From an uncultured Pelagibacteraceae bacterium (GTDB lineage: Bacteria; Pseudomonadota; Alphaproteobacteria; Pelagibacterales; Pelagibacteraceae): a stretch of 64,000 nt of DNA. The notes beneath the pieces were generated by a model. The model was not told the DNA's origin. It made no database searches and was given only the letters and a program-made list of their open reading frames with translations. The stretch spans positions 1-64,000 of the forward strand of contig CACIXL010000002.1 of NCBI GenBank assembly GCA_902590625.1, given 5' to 3'. Position 1 is the stretch's first letter, and every line of letters starts with the position of its first letter. Shown here piece after piece: positions 30,907-40,459 of this stretch. The position numbers and the translations under genes were made by a program.

Positions 30907-31643
30907 ATACAAAAAAATTTTTTTACACTGTTTATGATAATGTTAAAACCTTATTAGTGGCGTTAATAATAGCAGTTTTAATTAGATCGCTATTATTTCA
31001 ACCTTTTTACATTCCTTCGTCATCTATGGAGCCCACTTTGTTAGTCGGGGATCGTATTTTTGTATCAAAGTATACTTACGGTTATAGTAAACATTCCTTC
31101 CCATTCAGCCCAAATATAACTAATGACCGTTTTCTCTCAAGATTGCCAAAGAGGGGTGATCTAGTCGTTTTTAAAACTCCTGCAGATAATAGGACGGACT
31201 ATATTAAGAGATTAATCGGATTACCTGGTGATACAATTCAATTTATTGAAGGTGAGCTAATAATTAATAATAAAAAAATATCAAGAAAACAAATTAAAAG
31301 TGAAAAAATTATCAGATGTGGAAATTTTTTATTAGAAACAAATACTTTTATTGAAACATTACCAAATGGTCTAGAACACTTAGTTGTTTACAAAAAGAGA
31401 GGATCGTTACAAAATTCTAAAGTATTTAAAGTTCCTGCTAATCATTTTTTTTTGTTAGGTGATAATAGAGATTGTTCAAAAGATAGCAGATATCTCGACA
31501 GTGTAGGGTATGTGAATATCTTAAATTTAGTTGGAGAAGCTAAAATAATTTTCTTTTCCAATGATACAAACGTGAGTAGTTTGTTAAAATTTTGGAATAT
31601 TAATAAATCATTTAGATTCGATAGACTGTTTAAGGGTTTATAA
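30903..31643 (+). CDS. lepB: signal peptidase I
   Basis: FYIPSSSMEPTLLVGDRIFVSKY; DYIKRLIGLPGD; LLGDNRDCSKDSR. Confidence 0.95.
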   Translation: MNTKKFFYTVYDNVKTLLVALIIAVLIRSLLFQPFYIPSSSMEPTLLVGDRIFVSKYTYGYSKHSFPFSPNITNDRFLSRLPKRGDLVVFKTPADNRTDYIKRLIGLPGDTIQFIEGELIINNKKISRKQIKSEKIIRCGNFLLETNTFIETLPNGLEHLVVYKKRGSLQNSKVFKVPANHFFLLGDNRDCSKDSRYLDSVGYVNILNLVGEAKIIFFSNDTNVSSLLKFWNINKSFRFDRLFKGL

Positions 31644-32308
31644 TGGAGAAAAAAATTAAAGAGCTTGAAAAAATTATTAAATATAATTTTAAAAAATTCT
31701 CTTTATTAGAAAAAGCACTAACTCATAAAAGTTTTGATAACAATATTAATAACGAAAAATTGGAGTTTTTGGGAGATAGGGTCTTAGGTTTAGTTATTTC
31801 TGAAAAGCTTTTAAATAAATTTCCTGATGAAAAAGAGGGAATAATTGATAAAAAATTTGCTAACTTGGTGAACAAAAGGACTTGTCTGCTTATTGCTAAG
31901 AAGATTAACTTAAAAAAGTTTATCCAGTTAGGATCTTCTCATAAAAAACTTGAACGATCAGCTGATAAGATAAGTAGTGACTGCTTAGAAGCAATCGTTG
32001 GTGCTATATACTTAGATGGTGGACTTAAATCGGTTGAAAAATTTATCCTTAATTTTTGGAGTGAGTTCTTACTAAAATCAACTATTACTCTGATAGACTC
32101 AAAAACTAAACTACAAGAATTCAGTCTCAAAAAATTTAAAGAACTTCCAAAATATATTTTTTTTAAAAAAACTGGACCTCAACACAGACCATTATTTAAA
32201 ACAGAAGTGCAAATTCCTAATTCAAAAAAAATTGTTGGTATAGGCTCATCAAAAAAAAATGCACAACAAAATGCAGCAGCTAAACTTTTAAAAATTTTGA
32301 ATGTATGA
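31643..32308 (+). CDS. rnc: ribonuclease III
   Basis: NEKLEFLGDRVLGLVISE; DCLEAIVGAIYLDGG; dsRBD. Confidence 0.95.
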   Translation: MEKKIKELEKIIKYNFKKFSLLEKALTHKSFDNNINNEKLEFLGDRVLGLVISEKLLNKFPDEKEGIIDKKFANLVNKRTCLLIAKKINLKKFIQLGSSHKKLERSADKISSDCLEAIVGAIYLDGGLKSVEKFILNFWSEFLLKSTITLIDSKTKLQEFSLKKFKELPKYIFFKKTGPQHRPLFKTEVQIPNSKKIVGIGSSKKNAQQNAAAKLLKILNV

Positions 32309-32985
32309 TCTGGGAAGATGAGTGTTATTTATTATCAAAAAGAAAATTTAGAGAAAATGCTAATATCATTAATATATTTACTTTAAAAAAAGGCAAAATA
32401 GATGGTATAGTTTATGGTGGAACCTCAAGAAAGGTCAGAAATTATCTTCAGATTTCTAATAAACTTTTTGTTTCGCACACTTCAAAAAGTGAAAATAAAA
32501 TAGGATATTTTAAGACTGAATTGATTAAACCTATTTCACCATTATATTTTAATGATAAGGAGAGAACTTCTGCATTAATTTCAATTTGTTCGTTATTAAA
32601 CATTTTGTTACCTGTTTCTCAACCTAATAAAAAAATTTATGAATCTTTTGAAAAACTAATTAGCTCTATTAATTTAGAAAATTGGATTTTTTTATATATT
32701 TTTTTTGAAATTAATTTAATCAAAGAACTAGGTTATGATACAAATCTTATTGAACACTCAACTGATATACTCAATAGTAAAGATTTTATTAATATTAAAA
32801 TTGATGGTTATATTTATGAAATTCCAAATTATTTAATTGAAAAAAAAATACCAAAAAATTTTACAAATTTAATTATTCGTAAATCTCTTTATTTTACAAG
32901 GCAGGTAATGCAAAATAAATTTTTTATACCAAATAACTTAATATTTCCTAAGTCACGTGTAATCTTAGAAAATTACTTTAATTAA
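32305..32985 (+). CDS. recO: DNA repair protein RecO
   Basis: N-terminal OB-like ANIINIFTLKKGKIDGIVYGGTSRK; position after rnc. Confidence 0.85.
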   Translation: MIWEDECYLLSKRKFRENANIINIFTLKKGKIDGIVYGGTSRKVRNYLQISNKLFVSHTSKSENKIGYFKTELIKPISPLYFNDKERTSALISICSLLNILLPVSQPNKKIYESFEKLISSINLENWIFLYIFFEINLIKELGYDTNLIEHSTDILNSKDFINIKIDGYIYEIPNYLIEKKIPKNFTNLIIRKSLYFTRQVMQNKFFIPNNLIFPKSRVILENYFN

Positions 32986-33973
32986 GATTTAATTTTTTAG
33001 CAATATCTAGAGCAAAATAAGAAACAATTGCTGAAGCACCAGCTCTTTTAAAACACATTAAACTTTCAATTATTGATTCTTCATTTATTAATCTATTATT
33101 AATTGCACTTTTTATTAAGCTATATTCTCCTGAGACTTGATAAGCTAATACAGGTATTTTAAAATTTTCTTTTACTTTCTGTATTATATCTAAGTATGGC
33201 AAACCAGGTTTTACCATAACCATATCAGCGCCTTCTTTAATGTCTAAAGCGACTTCTCTTAAAGACTCGTTGCTATTAGCAAAATTCATTTGATAATTTT
33301 TTTTATCACTCTTTAAAGATTTTTTTGATCCAACAGCATCTCTAAATGGACCATAAAAGTTTGAAGCATATTTAACCGCATAAGAAAGAATTTGCACATC
33401 GTGATATTTATTTTTATCCAGATATTTTCTAATTTTTCCAACTCTTCCATCCATCATGTCTGAGGGTGCTATCACATCACAGCCCATTTGAGCTTGTATT
33501 AAAGCTTGTTTTATTAGAATATCAACTGTTTCATCATTACTAACATAATTATTTTTAAACAAACCATCATGCCCATGTGTCGTATAAGGATCTAATGCAA
33601 CATCAGTCATAATTCCAATACTATTCTTAAATCTTTTTTTTATAAATCTAATAGCTTTACAGACTAAATTATTTTCATTTAATGCCTCTGTCCCTAACTT
33701 ATCTTTCTTGCTTTGTGGTGTTGAAGGAAAAAGAGCCACCATTGGAATTTTGTGTTTGATAATGTTATTTACAATTACTCCTAGTTGATCTATTGAATAT
33801 TTATATATTCCAGGCATTGATTTAATTACTTGTTTCTTATTTTTACCGTCAACAAGAAAAATTGGATAAATTAAATCATTGCTAGATAAGTTGTTTTCTT
33901 GTACTAACTTTCTAGACCAGTTGTATTTTCTAGTTCTACGAAGTCTTAAATTAGGGTATTTACCGGTAATCAT
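32978..33973 (-). CDS. hemB: porphobilinogen synthase (Asp-type metal site, DVALDPYTTHGHDG)
   Basis: DVALDPYTTHGHDGLF; GCDVIAPSDMMDGRVG; MVKPGLPYLDI. Confidence 0.96.
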   Translation of the reverse strand: MITGKYPNLRLRRTRKYNWSRKLVQENNLSSNDLIYPIFLVDGKNKKQVIKSMPGIYKYSIDQLGVIVNNIIKHKIPMVALFPSTPQSKKDKLGTEALNENNLVCKAIRFIKKRFKNSIGIMTDVALDPYTTHGHDGLFKNNYVSNDETVDILIKQALIQAQMGCDVIAPSDMMDGRVGKIRKYLDKNKYHDVQILSYAVKYASNFYGPFRDAVGSKKSLKSDKKNYQMNFANSNESLREVALDIKEGADMVMVKPGLPYLDIIQKVKENFKIPVLAYQVSGEYSLIKSAINNRLINEESIIESLMCFKRAGASAIVSYFALDIAKKLNLN

Positions 33974-34046
33974 GCTTTATTTAATTTATTATGCGACAAA
34001 TGTATAATACAAATATATATTACAAAGAGATAAATAACAATAACCC

Positions 34047-34688
34047 ATGACATTAGACTCAAACATAGTAAACCTTAACTTAGATAAAAAAGAAGAAAAA
34101 ATTTTAAATTTTTCAGATTTTCAAAAACAAAACTTGAAATTTGATATTTTAAAACTTCAAGAAGCCTACATGCAGATAATTCAAACTAAAAAATTCGATG
34201 ATGGTGGGGGCATTTCTCATTTTGGAGCAATATGTTTAACCAGAAAACCTGGAGATCCAGACTCTGTAAAAGGAAACAAAGCAAGAGGATTATACTGGAC
34301 CAAACCAGATAAATCAGGAAAAGAAGTTTCTAGAGATGTAAATATAGATGAGTCTGAATATTCTGAGTTTATACCAGATTATAAAAATACATATTTTAAA
34401 GAAGTATTCGATACTCTTTCCTCAAAATATAAATTAGGGAGAGTAAGAATTTTGTTAAAAGAACCAAGATCAACATTAAGTTGGCACAGAGATCCAGAAC
34501 CGAGACTACACATTCCAATAATAACAAATCCAGGATGCTTAATGGTAATAGATAATGTTGCTAAACATATGCCAGCAGATGGATCTGTTTGGATTACAAA
34601 TAATACTAAATATCACAACGCATTTAATGGAGGTGAAGAAAACAGAGTTCATCTTGTTGCTTGCGTTTTAGATTATAAATTTAATTAA
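34047..34688 (+). CDS. aspartyl/asparaginyl beta-hydroxylase-like protein, probable Fe(II)/2OG oxygenase
   Basis: SWHRDPEPRLHIPI (HxD) and YHNAFNGGEENRVHLV (distal His/Arg) motifs. Confidence 0.7.
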   Translation: MTLDSNIVNLNLDKKEEKILNFSDFQKQNLKFDILKLQEAYMQIIQTKKFDDGGGISHFGAICLTRKPGDPDSVKGNKARGLYWTKPDKSGKEVSRDVNIDESEYSEFIPDYKNTYFKEVFDTLSSKYKLGRVRILLKEPRSTLSWHRDPEPRLHIPIITNPGCLMVIDNVAKHMPADGSVWITNNTKYHNAFNGGEENRVHLVACVLDYKFN

Positions 34689-34689
34689 A

Positions 34690-35127
34690 TTGAGTTTTTT
34701 ATTTAAAAAAATTTGTATTGCTTCAGACCATGCTGGTTATAAATTAAAAGAAAAAATAAAAGATCATCTTATCAATAAAAATGTATCAATTTTTGATTTA
34801 GGGCCATACAGAGTTAAATCAGTAGATTATCCAGATTATGCAAAGAGACTTGCAAAACGAGTCAAAACTAAAAAAAGTGATATTGGAATTTTAGTGTGCG
34901 GTTCTGGTACAGGTATGGCCATAAGTGCTAATAAAATCAAAGATATAAGGGCAGCAGTTTGCTATAATCCAAAGTCTACTAGATTGTCTAGACAGCACAA
35001 TAATGCTAATATAATTGCATTAGGAGCTAGATTAACAAAAAATAGTTTGTCGTTAAAATTAGTAGAATTATTTTTAAAAACTAAATTTGAAGGTGGCAGA
35101 CATTTAAAAAGGATTAAAAAAATATAA
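34690..35127 (+). CDS. rpiB: ribose-5-phosphate isomerase B (TTG start)
   Basis: [39 protein letters not shown]-like region. Confidence 0.93.
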   Translation: MSFLFKKICIASDHAGYKLKEKIKDHLINKNVSIFDLGPYRVKSVDYPDYAKRLAKRVKTKKSDIGILVCGSGTGMAISANKIKDIRAAVCYNPKSTRLSRQHNNANIIALGARLTKNSLSLKLVELFLKTKFEGGRHLKRIKKI

Positions 35128-36425
35128 TGTCAGTAATTAAATTAGATAAATATTTAAACAGTTTCTTTAAATTAAAATTACAAGATGCTGATAAAGAACT
35201 TTATAATTCAATTAGAGACGAATTTATAAGACAACAAAATCATATTGAATTAATAGCATCAGAAAATATTGTATCGAGAGCTGTTTTAGAGGCACAAGGT
35301 TCAGTTTTAACTAATAAGTATGCTGAAGGTTATCCTTCAAAAAGATATTATGGCGGATGTGAACATGTAGATGTTTCAGAGAATTTAGCTATTGAGCGAG
35401 CAAAAAAACTATTTGATTGTAAATTTGCAAACGTACAGCCACATTCTGGTGCACAAGCTAATGGTGCGGTTTATTTAGCACTCTTAAAACCAGGTGATAC
35501 TACTTTAGCAATGAGTTTAAACTCAGGAGGTCATTTAACACACGGAGCAAAGCCAGCTCAATCAGGTAAATGGTTTAATGCACTTCATTACGAAGTTGAT
35601 AAGATAACTGGTTTAATTGATTATAATGCTGTCGAAAAACTGGCGATAGAAAATAAACCTAAACTTATAATTGCAGGAGGAAGTGCGTACTCAAGAATAA
35701 TTGATTTTAAAAAATTTAGAGAAATTTGTGATAGAGTTGGTGCATACTTATTAGTTGATATGGCGCATTTATCTGGTTTAGTAGCTGGAGGTGCTTATCC
35801 TAACCCTACTAAATATGCTGATGTTGTAACTTCTACAACACATAAAGTTTTGAGAGGACCAAGAGGTGGAATAATTTTAACAAATAACGAAGAGTTAGCT
35901 AAAAAATTTAATAGTGCAATCTTTCCTGGCTTACAAGGTGGACCTTTAATGCATGTTATTGCTGCAAAAGCAGTTTGTTTCAAAGAAGCTTTGTCAGATG
36001 AATTTAAAACATATACAAAAAACGTAATTAAAAATGCTCAAGTTTTATCTGAAAGATTATCTGAAAAAGGTTTTAAAATTTTCTCTGGTGGAACAGATAC
36101 GCATCTAATGCTTCTTGATTTACGATCTTTTAAAGTTACTGGTAAAGATGCTCAAGCTTCATTAGGAAGAGCCAATATAACCTGCAATAAAAACGGAATT
36201 CCATTTGATACAGAAAGTCCATTTATAACTTCTGGAATTAGATTGGGAACACCTGCTTGTACTACGAGAGGCTTTAAAGAAGAGGAATTTAAATTGGTAG
36301 CAGATTTAATACATAAAGTAATAAAAGGTTTAGGCGAGAATAAGTCTGATAATTCAAAAATAGAAAACGAGGTAAAAAAAGAAATTATTGATCTTTGTTC
36401 TTCTTTTCCTATATATGGAAACTAA
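35127..36425 (+). CDS. glyA: serine hydroxymethyltransferase
   Basis: [46 protein letters not shown]. Confidence 0.97.
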   Translation: MSVIKLDKYLNSFFKLKLQDADKELYNSIRDEFIRQQNHIELIASENIVSRAVLEAQGSVLTNKYAEGYPSKRYYGGCEHVDVSENLAIERAKKLFDCKFANVQPHSGAQANGAVYLALLKPGDTTLAMSLNSGGHLTHGAKPAQSGKWFNALHYEVDKITGLIDYNAVEKLAIENKPKLIIAGGSAYSRIIDFKKFREICDRVGAYLLVDMAHLSGLVAGGAYPNPTKYADVVTSTTHKVLRGPRGGIILTNNEELAKKFNSAIFPGLQGGPLMHVIAAKAVCFKEALSDEFKTYTKNVIKNAQVLSERLSEKGFKIFSGGTDTHLMLLDLRSFKVTGKDAQASLGRANITCNKNGIPFDTESPFITSGIRLGTPACTTRGFKEEEFKLVADLIHKVIKGLGENKSDNSKIENEVKKEIIDLCSSFPIYGN

Positions 36426-36432
36426 ATAAATT

Positions 36433-36894
36433 ATGCTTTGTCCATTTTGTAGAGAAAAAGACACATCAGTAGTTGACTCAAGACCAACAGAGGACGGAAC
36501 AGCTATAAGAAGAAGAAGGCTATGTGGCTGTGACAGAAAAGAGAGGTTCACGACTTTCGAAAGAGTCCAGTTTCAAGAATTAACAGTCATTAAAGGTAAC
36601 GGCAAAAGAGAACCATTTGATAGAGATAAAATTTCCAAATCAATCAGAATTGCTACAAGAAAAAGACCAATTGACTCTGAAACTATTGAAAAATTTATTT
36701 CAAAGATAGTTAGAAATCTTGAAGGACTTGGTGAAAGTGAGATCCCTACACCAACAATTGGTAAATTTATTATGGATGGTTTATCGTCATTGGATAAAGT
36801 TGCATATGTTCGCTTTGCTTCAGTTTATAAAAACTTTAAAGAAGCAAAAGATTTTGAACAGTTTGTAGGCAATTTAGATGACAAAAAATCATAA
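36433..36894 (+). CDS. nrdR: transcriptional repressor NrdR (variant zinc ribbon)
   Basis: [29 protein letters not shown]...[11 protein letters not shown]-cone. Confidence 0.95.
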   Translation: MLCPFCREKDTSVVDSRPTEDGTAIRRRRLCGCDRKERFTTFERVQFQELTVIKGNGKREPFDRDKISKSIRIATRKRPIDSETIEKFISKIVRNLEGLGESEIPTPTIGKFIMDGLSSLDKVAYVRFASVYKNFKEAKDFEQFVGNLDDKKS

Positions 36895-37942
36895 TCAATT
36901 TTTAGATCTAGCATTTCATTTAGCAGAAAAAAATTTAGGTCAAACTAAATTAAATCCTTCTGTTGGAACAGTAGTTGTAAAAAATGAATCTGTAATATCA
37001 TCTGGAGTAACTTCATTACAGGGGAGACCCCACTCAGAATTTAATGCGCTAAAACATTTAAAAAATTGTTCAGGAGCATCATTATACTCAACTTTAGAAC
37101 CGTGCACACATTATGGAAAAACTCCACCGTGTACTAATATTATTATTAAAAAAAAAATTAAAAATGTTTTTTATGCATTTGATGATCCTGACACCAGAAC
37201 TTATAAAAAAGCTAAAAGACTCCTTTCTAAAAAAGGAATAAAAACGAAATTAATTAGAACAAAAAATTATACTAATTTTTATAGGAGCTATTTTATAAAT
37301 AGAAATTTATCAATCCCATTTGTTACAGCGAAAATTGCAATATCAAAAGATTATTTTACGATAAATAAAAAAGAAAAATGGATTACAAATGTAGAATCAA
37401 GAAATAAAGTTCATTTATTAAGGAGCAAGCACGACTGCATCTTATCGACCTCAAAATCTATTAATCACGATAACTCTTTATTAAATTGTAGAATTAATGG
37501 ATTAAATAATTATAAACCTGATTTATTTATTATTGATTTAAAACTTAAATTGAAAAGAAATTTATCATTAAACAAATATTTAAAAGTTAGGAATACTTTT
37601 ATTATTACAAGTAAAAATAATTCTAGCAAAACTTTAGTATATAAAAAAAAAGGTTATAAAATTATTTTTATTAATAAATTAAAAAATAAGCAGGATTTAA
37701 ATATACTTTACAAAAAAATTTATAAAATTGGATATTCTAGAATGTTAATTGAATCTGGTTTAACTTTTTTAAATAATTTAATTAAAAACAGAATGGTTCA
37801 TGATTTATATATTTTTAAGAGTAATAAAAAACTAGGTAAAAAAGGAAAAAATAACGATACAACAAAATATTTAAAAAAGGTTCATCCCAAAATAATAACA
37901 ATTAATTTAAATGGTGAAAATCTTTTTAAGAAAGAGTTTTAA
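36878..37942 (+). CDS. ribD: bifunctional riboflavin deaminase/reductase (divergent reductase domain)
   Basis: [37 protein letters not shown]. Confidence 0.93.
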   Translation: MTKNHNQFLDLAFHLAEKNLGQTKLNPSVGTVVVKNESVISSGVTSLQGRPHSEFNALKHLKNCSGASLYSTLEPCTHYGKTPPCTNIIIKKKIKNVFYAFDDPDTRTYKKAKRLLSKKGIKTKLIRTKNYTNFYRSYFINRNLSIPFVTAKIAISKDYFTINKKEKWITNVESRNKVHLLRSKHDCILSTSKSINHDNSLLNCRINGLNNYKPDLFIIDLKLKLKRNLSLNKYLKVRNTFIITSKNNSSKTLVYKKKGYKIIFINKLKNKQDLNILYKKIYKIGYSRMLIESGLTFLNNLIKNRMVHDLYIFKSNKKLGKKGKNNDTTKYLKKVHPKIITINLNGENLFKKEF

Positions 37943-37944
37943 TT

Positions 37945-38532
37945 ATGTTTAATGGAATAATTTTTAATATTGGAAAAGTTAATAACATTAAAAAGAAAAA
38001 AAATAGTATTTACGTTGGAATTCAAACTAAAATGAGTTTTAGCAAGAAAGATTTAGGATCATCAATTTGTTGCGATGGAGTTTGTTTAACTGTAGTTAAA
38101 GTTATTAAGAATAAAATCTACTTTTATATTTCCAATGAAACTTTAAAAAGATCAAATTTTAAGTTTTTAAAAGTAAATCAACTAATAAATTTAGAAAAAT
38201 CATTATTGTTTGGAAAAAGTATATCTGGACACTTTATTCAAGGACACGTGGACTCTGTTGCTAAAATAAAAAAGATAATATTTATCGATAAAACTTGGAT
38301 GATAAATCTTGAGATTTTAAATAATAAATTAAAAAAATTTTTAATAGAAAAGGCTTCAATTTCTATAAATGGTGTGTCTCTTACTATCTCTAAAGTTTAT
38401 CAAAATTCTTTTGAAATTTCTGTTATACCTCACACCTTAAAACTTACAAATTTGAAAAATTTAAAAGTTAATAGTTTAGTAAATGTAGAGTTAGATATAT
38501 TTAGTAAATATATATATAAATATTCTAATTAA
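37945..38532 (+). CDS. ribE: riboflavin synthase alpha subunit
   Basis: MFNGIIFNIGKV; SICCDGVCLTV; GHFIQGHVDSV; SINGVSLTI. Confidence 0.93.
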   Translation: MFNGIIFNIGKVNNIKKKKNSIYVGIQTKMSFSKKDLGSSICCDGVCLTVVKVIKNKIYFYISNETLKRSNFKFLKVNQLINLEKSLLFGKSISGHFIQGHVDSVAKIKKIIFIDKTWMINLEILNNKLKKFLIEKASISINGVSLTISKVYQNSFEISVIPHTLKLTNLKNLKVNSLVNVELDIFSKYIYKYSN

Positions 38533-39588
38533 ATGCTAAAAAATAAATTTTCAAAAATTTCATCTATTATTAAAGACGCAAAAAAAGGAAAGATGTTTAT
38601 TTTAGTTGACGATAAAAATAGAGAAAATGAAGGGGATCTTATTATACCTGGCTCCAAATGTAATTCTAAAAGTATAAACTTTATGGCTAAACATGGAAGA
38701 GGATTAATTTGTTTAGCATTAACTAAAAAACAAGTTGATAATTTAAAACTACCTTTAATGTCATCAATTAATAAATCAAGAATGCAAACTGCATTTACTG
38801 TTTCAATTGAAGCAAAAAAGGGTGTCACTACTGGCATCTCGGCACAAGATCGAGCTAAGACAATTAAAACCGCTATCAATCCAAAAGTAAAAAAAAGTGA
38901 AATTGTATCTCCTGGCCATGTATTTCCTCTAGTAGCTAGAAAAGGTGGAGTTTTAGAAAGAGCTGGTCACACAGAAGCTTCAGTTGATATCTCTAAATTA
39001 TCTAAATTAAATCCAAGTTCAGTTATATGTGAAGTAATGAATGAGGACGGGAGAATGGCTAGATTAAATGATCTGTTTAATTTTTCGAAAAAGCATAAAA
39101 TAAAATTAGCGTCGATCGAAGATCTCATTTCATACCGTCTTAAATATGAAAAATTAGTTAAAAGAACAACATTAAAATCTCTCAATATCAAAAAAATTGG
39201 AAAAATAAATATTTATATTTATAAAAATAAATTAGAAAATAATATTAATTTTGCAATTACTAAAGGTAAATTTAACCAAAAAAAATCAATTCCAGTAAGA
39301 GTTCTTTCAAATAAAATTAAAAGCAAGAATATTATTAAAAATAAATTTATTAAAAAATCTCTTAAGGCTATGTCAAAATATAAGAATTTTTTATTATTGA
39401 TTATAAATAATAAAAATAATAATTCTAAAGAAAATAATATTAACACTTTGAGATACTACGGTATTGGAGCGCAAATAATAAAAGACCTAAATATCAAAAA
39501 TATGATACTAATTTCAAGAAGTAAGAAAAAGATTATTGGACTTGACGGTTTTGGTCTTAGAATTAAAAAACAAATTATAATTAGATGA
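38533..39588 (+). CDS. ribB: 3,4-dihydroxy-2-butanone-4-phosphate synthase fused to a GTP-cyclohydrolase-II-like domain lacking Cys ligands
   Basis: RibB core VDDKNRENEGDLI; RRAGHTEASVD-like; C-terminal LRYYGIGAQIIKDL. Confidence 0.92.
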   Translation: MLKNKFSKISSIIKDAKKGKMFILVDDKNRENEGDLIIPGSKCNSKSINFMAKHGRGLICLALTKKQVDNLKLPLMSSINKSRMQTAFTVSIEAKKGVTTGISAQDRAKTIKTAINPKVKKSEIVSPGHVFPLVARKGGVLERAGHTEASVDISKLSKLNPSSVICEVMNEDGRMARLNDLFNFSKKHKIKLASIEDLISYRLKYEKLVKRTTLKSLNIKKIGKINIYIYKNKLENNINFAITKGKFNQKKSIPVRVLSNKIKSKNIIKNKFIKKSLKAMSKYKNFLLLIINNKNNNSKENNINTLRYYGIGAQIIKDLNIKNMILISRSKKKIIGLDGFGLRIKKQIIIR

Positions 39589-40007
39589 AAAAAATTTTAA
39601 TAGTTAGCGCAAATTATTATAAAGACATTTCTAAAAAATTATTGCTAAGTTCAAAAATAAAATTAGATAAAAATTTCAAAGTAAATATTATTAATGTACC
39701 TGGAATTTATGAAATTCCTATTGCAATAAGAAAGAATATAAAAAAGTTTGACGGATTTATTGCCTTAGGTTGTGTAATTAAAGGTCAAACGCCTCATTTC
39801 GACTTGATATGCAATGCAACATTTAATTCAATTTTAAATCTTTCAATTAACTTTAATAAGCCTATAGGTAATGGAATAATTACTGCTTATAATATGAAAC
39901 AAGCTCTTCAAAGGTGTAAAAGTACTACCAGTAAAAAACCAAATAAAGGATCAGAGGCTGCAAATGCAGTCATGTCTATTTTATATAATGGACCCAAAAA
40001 AATCTAA
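39585..40007 (+). CDS. ribH: 6,7-dimethyl-8-ribityllumazine synthase
   Basis: VPGIYEIPIAI; FIALGCVIKGQTPHFDLIC. Confidence 0.95.
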   Translation: MKKILIVSANYYKDISKKLLLSSKIKLDKNFKVNIINVPGIYEIPIAIRKNIKKFDGFIALGCVIKGQTPHFDLICNATFNSILNLSINFNKPIGNGIITAYNMKQALQRCKSTTSKKPNKGSEAANAVMSILYNGPKKI

Positions 40008-40389
40008 AAATTCATCACCTCGAATAAAAGTAATTCAAAAGCTTTATAATTCTTTAATGAATCCAGACGCTGAAATTGATTATCCTAAAAGCCAGTACAA
40101 AAAGTTTATTAAAGATGTGGTAACAGGAACTTTAGAAAGATCTGACCTGATTGAAGATCAGATAAAATCTTATTTAGTAAATGATATTGATTTAGCTAAA
40201 ACTGATAAATTATTAAAAATTATTATATTTGCTGCTATTTTTGAGCTCATGTTTAAACATAACACTCCAAAAAAAGTAATTATTAATGAGTATTTGTTGG
40301 CTTCAGAGCATTTTTTAGAGAAAATCCAAATAGGTTATCTGAATGCCATTCTAGATAAAATCGCTAAAGAGCTAAGAAAAGATGACTAA
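39988..40389 (+). CDS. nusB: transcription antitermination factor NusB (ORF track begins 39964)
   Basis: NusB-like helical protein after ribH; LLKIIIFAAIFELMFKHNTPKKVIINEYLLASE. Confidence 0.92.
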   Translation: MDPKKSKNSSPRIKVIQKLYNSLMNPDAEIDYPKSQYKKFIKDVVTGTLERSDLIEDQIKSYLVNDIDLAKTDKLLKIIIFAAIFELMFKHNTPKKVIINEYLLASEHFLEKIQIGYLNAILDKIAKELRKDD

Positions 40390-40459
40390 AAACCTGTTAT
40401 TTTTATTGAAGTTTAGCTTGCCTTTTTAATATTAATTTGGCATTTATGCGCTTTATATC

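Noticed and set aside
40390-40459. Possible structured RNA leader upstream of hppA
   Set aside because: No convincing helix; only a short A/T palindrome (TTAATATTAA) that likely reflects a promoter region.
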